Of a DNA stretch of 64,000 nucleotides, positions 47,339-58,600 are shown piece after piece (within the stretch, counting starts at the first letter, position 1; every line of letters begins with the position of its first letter). The DNA is from Plutella xylostella (lineage: Eukaryota; Arthropoda; Insecta; Lepidoptera; Plutellidae), in the NCBI RefSeq assembly GCF_932276165.1, contig NC_064004.1:72001-136000 (forward strand), read 5' to 3'. The notes under the pieces were generated by a model. The model searched no databases, had not been told where the DNA came from, and saw nothing but the letters and a program-made list of their open reading frames with translations. The translations under genes were made by a program, and so were the position numbers.

Positions 47339-48375
47339 CTAGTACCCATACCCCGGCCCCCCGCAGCCCTGCTGGTAGGGCGGCGGCCCCTCCGTCACGC
47401 CGCACAGCCGGTAGCAGCACGTGAACAGCAGCAGGTCGTAGCAGAACACGCAGCAGCTCAGGCAGCCGAGCCAGCAGCGCAGGCAGCCGTCTTGCCGCTT
47501 GCGGGGCGCGTCTGCGGGGGGTAGTTAGGGATATTGAGGTCGTGAGGTGATTCAGGAGGTCTTAGCGGTATTTCTAGGATATTGGGGAAGATTTGGAAGA
47601 GACATCGAAACGGATAAAGTTAGATGGAGAGAAAGGGGATCAGTCAGAACTTCTCAACAGTCTTTGGGGCAGCTTGAAAACATCCGAAAGTCGGGTGGCC
47701 CACTTACCCGGCAACTCTCTCATAACTAGCTTGTTTGTGTTGGGTCCACCAACCCGCACTAGGCCAGCGTGGTGGACTAGGCCTAAACCCTTCCTTCATT
47801 GGAAGGAGACCCGCGCCCCAGCAGTGGGGACGTGATAGGTCGTGATGATGAAACGAATCAGTGTTAGGAAGAATCGATGACAGCAATTGCTCGATTCAAC
47901 GTTGTAGCTCTACAGTGTAGTGTGTTTGATGTCAATCGTTCAAAAGAAGAAGAAGACTTTACCTTTAGCGCATTCGGCGTAGCAGAGCGGCGGCACGGCG
48001 CACAGGCGACTGCAGGTCGATGATGATGACGACGACCCGGACACAGACGACTGCGGGGACAGGCAGCGGTTGTACGAGGGTGGTAGGTTAGTGGGCACCG
48101 CCGATATAGAGGACTAACTCGGAATTTTCAACTTTTATTTTTGTTGACAATTAAAAACTATAAACATACCAATATACTCTAATCAAAAGTAGGTGACATG
48201 GTTTCTCACAAAACAAAAGTTACTTAGAATAAAGGTTATGCATTTACTTTAACGGAATCTTATTTTAGCAGAGAATGACTAGTAAGAAATGTGTATTGTT
48301 GATTGATATCAGGTATTATAAATTATAGTTTTAGAATACACTAACCTTTCCACCACCGTGTTTCCCACTGTGACG
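47339..48375 (-). CDS. Gene F: 3' exons of a Cys-rich protein, start not found
   Basis: Minus-strand exons: 48375-48346 (RHSGKHGGGK, phase 0), 48050-47963 (Ser run, then STCSRLCAVPPLCYAECAK; ends phase 1) and 47511-47339 (enters phase 1, stop TAG). The split codon G|AC closes. The last exon reads APRKRQDGCLRCWLGC, then LSCCVFCYDLLLFTCCYRLC, then a Gly/Pro/Tyr tail. It is GC-rich and has the cluster's CxxCxxxC/CC pattern among hydrophobic residues. About 96 residues are seen. No ATG with a usable donor lies between 48375 and the gene G stop at 48666, so the 5' part is either a microexon I missed or it shares the upstream exons of G or K by alternative splicing. A nearer acceptor at 48009 is possible for exon 2. 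An R3 repeat sits between the last two exons. Confidence 0.6.
47650..47850 (+). repeat. Dispersed repeat R3 in gene F intron
   Basis: Contains GTTGGGTCCACCAACCCGC, GGCCAGCGTGGTGGACTAGG and CCCCAGCAGTGGGGACGTGA as in the other R3 copies. Confidence 0.75.
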
Positions 48376-48665
48376 CTGTAAAGTAATAGAAGAGTTTATT
48401 TATCTCAAATTTATTTAGAAAAAAATCTATTGCATATCTTGTAAATAAATATTAATTAATTAATGTCCGGCATACGTGGGCAAACTACAACTAAATCCAA
48501 CTAACAATATAATTTACTGATAAATAGAAGTAAGTATATTGACGCAATAATTCACATTCACGAAAAGGAGTTATTTATCGCCGACGCATAGTGCTGTCCA
48601 AAAAATAACCTTGTTACTAACGTTGCGTCATCGGAAAATAACGGTTATTTTTCTTGCCCAAAAAA

Positions 48666-49294
48666 CTACCACTTCCCCGGTTCACAGGCGCATGTGTTGT
48701 CTGGTTGGTTGACCGGCGGGATGCAGCAGCAGACGAGCACCCTCAGCCAGCCCTCGAGCAGACGGTCGCAGCACACCACCCCCACCGACAGACAGTCGAA
48801 ACAACAGTTCGTTACTCTGTGGTGTTCTATCTTCTCTTTGCTTTTATCTTTTTCTTTTGTTTCTGCCTCGTCCGAGGAGGTCTGTGTGTCGCCACTGTCG
48901 GAGGTTTCGCTGTATGTGACGTGTTTGGAGTCTTTCATCGGGTTTTTTAGCTTGTAGTAAAACTTTTCGTCGTCATCCTGTAAAAAATCATGGCAATAGA
49001 TGAATATGTAACAAGTAATTGGGTTTTACAGTCAGTTCTTCCACAGTTAAATTGAATTGCACTGTAAATCCTATGTTGTCAAATAGTCGTTATTTTAAAA
49101 CTTGTGATTTACCTTAAATTGTATCTGTAATTCTCGTTTATCCTGTAATAAAAATATTAGCGTTATTATTTTAATTAAAATATTAGAACATTTAAATACG
49201 AATTTCAATTTATAAAATTTACTAAACAAGGAGGTGCGCTTTCGAAAACCAATTTACCTTTACGTTTTTTTCCAATTTGTTTGATATAAACCAT
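48666..49294 (-). CDS. Gene G: acidic/Lys-rich protein with Cys-rich end
   Basis: Two secure exons on the minus strand: 49142-49113 (DKRELQIQFK, phase 0) and 48977-48666 (104 codons, stop TAG). The second reads DDDEKFYYKLKNPMKDSKH, a Ser/Thr/Asp-rich stretch, a Lys/Glu block, then NCCFDCLSVGVVCCDRLL and WLRVLVCCCIPP and ends CACEPGKW. A likely first exon starts at ATG 49294 in an ACCATGG context (MVYIKQIGKKRK), but its best donor (AAG|GTAAAT at 49258) leaves it one base out of phase. The exon contains a run of seven A; a run of six would restore phase. The gap between the gene K stop (49391) and this ATG is only 96 bases. No family is recognised. Confidence 0.55.
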
Positions 49295-49390
49295 GGTATA
49301 AAAAGGATTAAGTACTATAAAAAATAAGGCAGTAATATCCGCAAAAAATAACGTTTATAACACAATAATAAAACGATATATAACACCATA

Positions 49391-49607
49391 TCAATAACAG
49401 GGCGGTCCGCGCGGCCTCAGGCAGCACCACGCGGCGGCTCCAATGCAGCAGGACTTGATCTGCTCGCACAGAAACAGGCAACAGTTCACGCACTGCAGGC
49501 AGTCGCTGAGGCACAGGTTGTCAGTCGCCCGGCCCGAGCAGCGGACCGCGTCCCAACGGTTGCCGGAGTTGTTGAATTTCGACAACGGCAACGGTTGTTG
49601 GTAGTTA
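49391..49607 (-). CDS. Gene K terminal exon, Cys-rich
   Basis: Acceptor GCCCAACAG; the first base completes an Asn codon split AA|T with exon 24. It encodes 71 residues with 15 cysteines: RCSGRATDNLCLSDC, then QCVNCCLFLCEQIKSCC, IGAAAWCC and a Pro-rich end, then TGA. GC-rich like the other terminal exons of the cluster. Confidence 0.75.
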
Positions 49608-52600
49608 CTGTTGGGCAAGCATAATGTGATATAAATTTATGTGACAGGGAATATTGACGATGCTTTCACCAGGGTGACAAACCCTATTTTTTAATTAAAT
49701 ACAAAAAAAATAGGAATTGCTTTGCTGCGTAAATCAAAACAATATAAATACATAAGTATCCAAACACTCACTTCGGATTCGTCGGACACGGGGTCGGGTT
49801 GTACGCAGGCAGTCGCGGCGGAGGCTGACGGCAACCGTATCCAAAATCACCCACGTTGTACCCGTTATTGTTGCCGCAACAGTTGCTCATGTTGTTATAA
49901 CCGTTGTTAGCGTTACAACCGTTATTAACGTTATAACCGTTGTTAGCGTTATAACCGTTGTTAGCGTTATAACCGTTGTTAGCGTTATAACCGTTGTTAG
50001 CGTTATAACCGTCGTTGTAGGGCAACAGTTGCGGGTAGTACATCTCTAGAGGCTGCGGGTGCCAGGCTGGTGCTGGAGAGGTGTTTGTTATCGGCACGGG
50101 ACATTGTTTAATTTGGCGGCCACCCTGCGAAGTAAATTCAATAAAAACACCAATTCATCTATTTAAAAATAAAATAAGTATTTGATTTTTGTATTAGCCA
50201 CTATGAGTTAAACATAAACAAGTCCAGTAAGTGTTAAATAAAATATGCTCACCATATTTTGATTACAAGAGGTTCCAAACTGAAAGATAATTAAATTGAT
50301 AATTAAGTAGATAGAAATATTTTCTTACAGCTACATTAATTAACTAAAACAGCTAGGCTATTTGATTTCATACAACTGTTAAAGTGATGGCAATTATTAT
50401 TATTATTATCTACTTAGGGGTACCTAACTGTATTGTTATGCCGGACATTACTAGATTATTACATTTTACTTATCTACTTAATAATTTATAAAAGTACTGA
50501 GTACTTACCTCATAACTACTCATAGAATTTACAAATTCGAGTAAATTTTTGTAGCTTTGTAAGTTTACCTTACCAGTACCAAACACTTTACCTTATGTTT
50601 TGAGCGTTTCTTCTCATCCTGAAAATTATTATAATATCGACGGTGGAAAGGCAGAATGTTTTATCCGCCACTTTTGGCGAATATGAGTTATATACACCGT
50701 TGGAATCGCCTGATTTTTCTCTTTCGAATGGTGCGGGTCTCGTTTCGATCTGAGCACTTTTATGGCGCTTAAGACATCGGTGATTTTGGAAATCTTAATA
50801 CTTTTTTCTTGTATTAAGAGCCACTTTTTTAGTCTTTTTTATCTTCAAACATACATGATCAATCATAAAGTGATATAAAACATTTTACCCTTACTAAAAC
50901 AGTAAAACACTGTGACTTAATTCATTTTGAATGAATGTGAATTTGTATCATTAGTTACTTAAGCGACCTACCTGATTGCGAAATAAAACATAATGGATAT
51001 AAAACTAAATGCCTTCTTGTCAAAAATAACATAAAAGCACTTAATATATTTTACGTAATTGTAATTTAAGCCTCACTGGCACTTAAACCATTTTACCGGT
51101 CAGTCTTACTCGCGGCGTTTGGCGGTTAATACAACTTTACCTAAATCTGTTTAATGGTACAATTGGCACTTAAGCGGTTTTTTGCGATTTGTAGATAATT
51201 GATATAAGTGATATAAAACAATTCAAAAGAATCGCAATGAAGCGGTTTATGGTGTTTAAGCTGTTATATTATTATTATATTCAGAAGGATATTGCGTGAA
51301 AATGCCAATATATAAATAGGACCGGTTGGAAAGGTGTCGCTTCAGTACCCCGCCGGGACGTTCATTCGGAGAGGACGTGCGTCTATGCGACAGTTGGCGC
51401 CGCGTACGCAGCGTAATTACGTAGTTATAAACTCAGATTCGTTCGCCAGTATAAAACTATAAATATTTTTTATTATATCACCAGATAACTACATTAAATT
51501 ATAATATCTATTATATTACGGTTCTAAATAATAGTGTTGCTATAATTATAAAATATGCACTTGGATCCTTTCTCCTAAATTGCTGTTTCTATGCAAGTAG
51601 GGAATTTTAACGTTTCTCTAAGAGGATCAAACCAAATATTTATTTTACATAAAATATTTTTTCTATGACTATATGGTTCTTAATATAAAATATTTTTAAT
51701 GTATTAACATGACATTACTTTTTATACAAAATAAAAATTATATATCAAAAATAAACTTATTCTTAAATAATTTACCTATAACGAAATCTAGTCAGAAACA
51801 GCATTTCTTATCTATATAAAAATCTAACCGAAAATGTGTTCCCAAGCCCAAAACTCTGGATTAACTTAACCGATTTTGATAATTGTTAGGTAATTATACG
51901 AAATAGAAGACCACGTTTTAAGTGAGTGACCACGAGTACCACGACCTGTTTGTATCCCATAATTTTCAGAATAAAGTAGGTATTTTAACGAAAAGCAAAC
52001 CTTATAGGAGATATAAAAAAGTTGGACATGAATTAAATTAACTTTTACTCTAACTTCACTTCATCATCCTCCATCGCTGAAGAGTGCAATATCTGGTATA
52101 TTGCATGAATCTATCGTGCTTTTTATGCCTAGGAAATCCATCGTTCCCTGGTACTTTGCCACTCTTCAGCGATCGTATGGTCCGTATCAATTCGTCTTAT
52201 TTGGGGATTGGATATTTAAATTTCTGTCAAGATGCAGGATAGTCATAAATCTCATCATTAATCATCATCACAACCCATTACGTCCCCACTGCTGGGGCAC
52301 GGGTCTCCTTCCAACGAAGGAATGGTTTAGGCCTAGTCTACCACGCTGGCCTAGCGCGGGTTGGTGGGCCCGAACACAAGCAATCTTGTGCTGAGAGAGT
52401 TGTCGGGTAAGTGGGCAACCCAACTGTCAGACGTTTTCAAGCCGCCCGAAGGCCTCTTACCAGCCTTAACGACCTGCCGATTTTATTTATCATAATGATT
52501 ACGATTATGCATCAAGATACAAGATGATGCTGGTATATTTGCATCTGCATCCAACTCCTCAGGTGGTGGTTAGGATAATAATAATAATAATATGTGGGGA

Positions 52601-55600
52601 CATCTTCACACACGGCCATCCGACCCCAAGCTAGGCAGAACCTGTGTTATGGGTATCGGACAGCTGATATATCTACACAAATACATAGATAGATACATAT
52701 TAAATATAAATATCAACACCCAAGACCCGAGTACAAATATTTGTCTTTAAACAAATATCTGCCCCAGCCGGGAATCGAACCCGGGACCTTCGGCTCAGTA
52801 GTCAGGGTCACTAACCACTGCGCCATTCGGTCGTCGATCGTTTCGATCGTTTCGATCATTCGTCGAAGATCATTAAAAACTTCGGCTATGTGGCCATACT
52901 ATCTTGAAAGTCAATCTTCCATAGTAACAAGGAGATTTCCTGGGTTTTGTTGCAATGTTCTTCAAGATGCTTTGTATATATCCTTCATGTTTTCTATGGC
53001 AGCCGATGGTTGTGGTCTCATTTCTGGACATACAGTCACCCCGAGCAGCATTTGTCTTCTTAAATTTTGTTTGATACCTATTAAGTTCACAAAGAAAATA
53101 CTCGTACGCAAGTGCTTCTTTAGAACGGTCGTCTAGTTCGACGTTAAGACCTAACTCATATTGTGATAGTCCTTTGGGGTTACCACCACTAAACATTAGC
53201 CATTAACAATCCTAAAGCATCGTCGCTTGCTTATCAAATCTAGCGTATCTTGTATGAATCTGACAGATAGTTTAAAGCGAGCGACGCTGCTTATGAATTT
53301 ATAATTGCTAATGTGTCTTGCCCACACTAACTTGACACTTGGCTCGAAGGCAGGACGGAAGGTGGACAAAGGTGACAGAATGGTGGCATAGAGACGGACG
53401 AAGAAATGTCGGTTGGATTTTGATTATTAATTGATGAATAAGTAAACCTGATCACTTCGATCTCAATCTCAAAGTGATTTCGCGGTGAACAATATGTTAA
53501 TAAAGTTTATAATAAAATAATGCTTCGAGAAAAGGATGGCACTGCCGTGCCCCCAGATATTATGAAATTTTTGTTTTCAATCTAGCTGACCCTTACCTTT
53601 TATACCTTCCCTGGACTTCCACAAATATTTCTAGACTAAAATCGGTTCAACCGTTCTTGAGTTCTGAGGTCCAATTATAAGTTCATTTATTCTTTAAGTC
53701 ATTCATCTTAGATATAAATTGCCTTAGTTTGGCGGTTAATTCATTCTTATGGAATGTTTAAAGTAACATTAATTATTATAAAACATTATGCTGGTGTAAT
53801 GGTTAAATCTCCTTGGTCTTTAAATTGTTTTTACTTGTATTTTATTAAAATGTTAATGTCGTTTAAGCCAATTTTACCTGACTGAGATTTCACATGCCTA
53901 TGTCTTATGTCCCTTATTACAGTAAATAGAATATGTACATTCATTTCATATACAGAATTATATAGAGAACTGTTTCAATTTTATGTATTTTAATTTTCAA
54001 AGCCATAGCTAGAATAATTACAGAGATATGATTTTTTTTCCAAAATTTCAAACTTTAAATCGCTCTGGTGAACATTTTATATCATGGCGCTTAAAACATT
54101 CTGCCTTTCCACCGTCGATATGAACATACTTACCACATTTGTTAAATCTGCATTAATATAAAACAATATATATTTTTTTTGCTATTGGTCCTAAGTAAAA
54201 AAGTAAGCAACCTTTTATTTTTCCTGGAGGGCATCCCACATGCGTCCGACTCGCATATTTCATAGATACAAGCAGTTTATGAAAAAGTTCCACTAACAAA
54301 ATCTCGATACCAAATTAGGTAAGTACTTCATTTAATCTAGAATTTTATTAAAATATTGACTATTGTTTTCGATTGGTAATATTCTGATGCGCTGTTAAAT
54401 GTACTTCAATATTGCAGACAGCGTCATTAATTTAATCTTTTCCGTATATGAGTAATTTGTTGCTATTGTCACTGGAACTTATTAATTGCTCGTGAGTATA
54501 ATCATCATCATAATCACGACCCATTACGTCCCCACTGCTGGGGCACGGGTCTCCTTCCAATGAAGGAAGGGTTTAGGCCTAGTCCACCACGCTGGCCAAG
54601 TGCGGGTTGGTGGACCCCAACACAAGCAAGCTTGTGCTGAGAGAGTTGTCGGGTAAGTGGGCAACCCGACTGTCAGAGTGACTGTGAGTATAATAATATT
54701 ATAAATATAGTATTTACCACATCCACCACCGCCCCCGGCACCGGGGTTGTCTCCTGCAATGCAGTCTGTGTGTTACACTAAGCTCCAGTTTCACCATGCT
54801 CTGTTAGATCATGACTAGGGATTAGTTGTTGACTTTTGACAAATCTGTCAAGAATTTAATATAGAAATAACGTATAATTTATAGCATTAAAATGTAACAA
54901 GGATGTTAATAATCTAACAGACTATGGTGAAACTACGCAAAAGCCCTTATACTCGGCTAGATCATAACAAGGGATTAGTTCATTAATTATACGTCATCTT
55001 CATATTAAATTCTTTACAGATGAGTCAAAAGTCCACAACTAATCCCTGGTTATGATCTAACCGAATATGGTGAAACTGAGACTAATGCGGGTTTCATAAC
55101 TTTATGATGCGGTTTACCATGGAAATGTGGCATTTCCATATTTTTCTCAAGTCTATGGTCTATCTATATATCTAATCATAATTTAATCAAATCAGTCATA
55201 AGTTCATATTTTTAATAGTACCTATTTGTATTTATTTAATCTTTATAAAGTAGGCGTGGAATTTGGAAAAAATACTTTCAGATTATAGGTAGGTACTCAA
55301 AAATTAATTTAAAATTAGTACCTACTAATAATAATTAAACTACTCGTACATACCTTCACTTGTAGAGTTTCCTAAAACATGAAAGGGTAAAAATAAAACA
55401 TAAATACACTTACCAAATTGCAATTTAAAAGCTTTCATTAACGTATGTAGGTAAGTAATAGGTAAAATGCTTTCACTTATTATTGAGATCAAAACACACC
55501 TGCGGCTCTGGTTGAACCGGAATTTCCTGTAACACAAAATAAATAATAATAAATATGTGGGGACATCTTAAACACGGCCATCCGACCCCAAGCTAGGCAG

Positions 55601-58600
55601 AACCTACAGCTGATATATCTACACAAATACATAGACTAAATATAAATATCAACACCCAAGACCCGAGTACAAATATTGTCTTTAAACAAATATCTGCCCC
55701 AGTCGGGAATCGAACCCGGGACCTTCGGAATAGCAGTCAGGGTCACTAACCACTACGCCATTTGATCGTCTCAATAAAATAATAGGTTATTACACAGATG
55801 AAGGCCGAAAATACTTAATATACCCTTTATAGAGTAACTAGTACAAAATATATTTACCTCCACATTCAAAGCTTTATGACCTGCCTGAAAAAAAGGAAAA
55901 TTTAAGAGCCTGTTTCACAATGTCAATATAATTATACTTGTATTGTTCTTTCTTGTACTTTTACTTAAAACTGTGTAATTTGTGTATACATACAATAAAG
56001 TGTTTAAATAAAATAAATGTCTGGATAGTGGCTACCTGTAGAATAAAAGCCATGCTGTCACTGTCTAAAACATAACTACACATAATAAGAATACTAAGTA
56101 TTCTCATTTTTTAAATAAATAGGCAGCCACCCTCGGCATAATTGGCACGAAGTCGAAGGCGTGGCACAGCACCGGTCAGAGTGGAAAGCTACACTTCGAG
56201 CCCTATGTCCCTGATAAGGGATTCCAGGACATGATGATGATGATGAAATAAATGATTGACGCCCTCCAATCACGTCGGTGGTGGCCGGATGAGGAAGACC
56301 GAGGACAGAGTGTTGTGGCGCTCCTTGTGCTTATAGCCAACAGTGGATAATTTCATTATTTCCATTTAAAAAGAAAAGTTGAAAATATTAAATAATGAAT
56401 CTTTACCGGCCTAGACGACCGCTGGCGTCCATCCTGAAAAAAATATTATCCATTTCACTAACTTGTTAAAAACTCTTGCTTAAAGTAAAAATAAAAACTG
56501 ACTAACGGAAAATTTCACAAAACGCTAAACGTAATAAGTCGCCTGCCATATTTGATTTATAATAAAAAAATTTGAATACGTTACTTAAAATAATAAGGTT
56601 CACTTCAACAAAAAACTTGAGCGTTTGGTAAAAATGAACCTTATTATTTTCGACATCAAAAAAATATAAAGTATAATCTACTAACCGCCGCTATATCAGT
56701 GCCATCTAGTTTTGAATTCTGCAATAGTAAAAAATTATATTATAAACTGAAGATGATTAGTTATGATAAAATTATGAATAGAAACGTACTACACAAAATA
56801 CACGTCCTTACTACAAAACATAACTAAATCAAAACCACAAAAGCTAATTTAAATAACTTACATCAGGTCCAGTCAAGTCAAGATCCTAAAAAATATATAT
56901 TTATTTTTTATTTGTCATAACAGCTAGTACCAAATAACAGAGTGTCAGGGTGGCGGGTGTACTTTAACGATTGGCATAAAAATATTCCAGATATTTTGTA
57001 CCTTCACGTAAGTACCTCTCATGTTTTTTTTGGACCAATATGCATAACAACATAATACGAAATGTATGTAGTTAGGTACTCAAAAATAAATGAAAAAAAA
57101 ATATCGTAATAAAAATATGTTTCCACGACACTCACCTCGACTTGTGATCCTTGGACGACACACAAACCTCTACTTCTTTTCTAATAACAAAAATTGAAGA
57201 GAGATTTTAAAAAAATGGTTTTAAATGGCTTTTTATAAAAAAAAATACATTAGTCCGTGTACGGTATATGCAGAGAAAACTGACCCCCCTCTCATAGTAA
57301 CAATGCTTCTGAGAGGGGTCAGATTTATCTGCCTTATACTGTACTCACTTGTTTCAGGCTCATCCGTGAAACCTGCAACAATTTTTTTATATTTTAATTT
57401 GAACTTTCTTAAAATACATGAAAACCATACGATATAAGTAATTATTTAACTTTATTATGAATTTTCTTTCACCACCGCATCAAGTGAAAAGGTTGTATTC
57501 TAGGATTAAAAAAACTTTCAAGAACATTAACAAAGACAAACCGCAATTTGTTCTCTTCACTTATAATGTTTTTAGTAACTCACCGACGTGGTTGATCTTC
57601 TGACTTCAGTCTGAAAATTAAACAAATACTTTCAAGCTAAATATTTTATTTCGTGCATTTTGTAACATTCGTAAAAACAGGTTTTTTATTTAAAAAGATG
57701 AAACTAAGAATGTTACTTCCTAACTACCAGCAACTTGCTAATAAAAAAATAATAATGTTAACTGTATCAGTACCTTTGATATTGTCCATATGGGTGTGTC
57801 CTGAAAGGAAAATAGATTAGGTATTTAAATATTTCGGTTATATACAATTTTGTTTAATAAAAACTGCATAAACATATTTACAGTAAGTAAGTATTTTTTT
57901 ATTTACCGTTAAAACTATATCTGTCTGTGAAACTGCCTGTAAAATCAAATCAGGTATTAAAAACATTTTTTTTGTAAAACGGAATGATGAAAAATAGAAA
58001 CAGTTAAAAAAACTACTTACCTCGATGGCAAGTATTGTTCGCCCAAACTGAAAATAAGTAAAAAAATATTATTTAAAATTTAAAATTTGAACTGTTTATT
58101 TCATAAAAATGGTTAATTGGATAAATTAGTATTCCCGGGTTTAATAATAATAATAATAATATGTGGGGACATCTCACACACGGACATCCGACCCCAAGCT
58201 AGGCAGAGCCTGTGTTATGGGTATCGGACAGCTGATATATCTACACAAATACATACCTATTAAATATAAATATCAACACCCAAGACCCGAGTATCTGCCC
58301 CAGCCGGGAATCGAACCCGGGACCTTCGGCATAGCAGTCAGGGCCACTAACCACTACGCCATTCGATCGTCCTTAATCTTTACATATTTGCGATTTTTAT
58401 CCCTGGGAAGGTATACTTATGTATAAAATTTTATATAATTATTATCTTGTTAATAAATATTATTAACTATTAAATTACCAAAAACAAAGTAACAATTACC
58501 TTTTTAGTAGAGTGAGAGCTTTTGCGTTTCATACTTTCCTGTCAAAAAACATAACGAGATAAATTAATTTACTACAAAAACGGGGCCATGTTGTTTTTTT

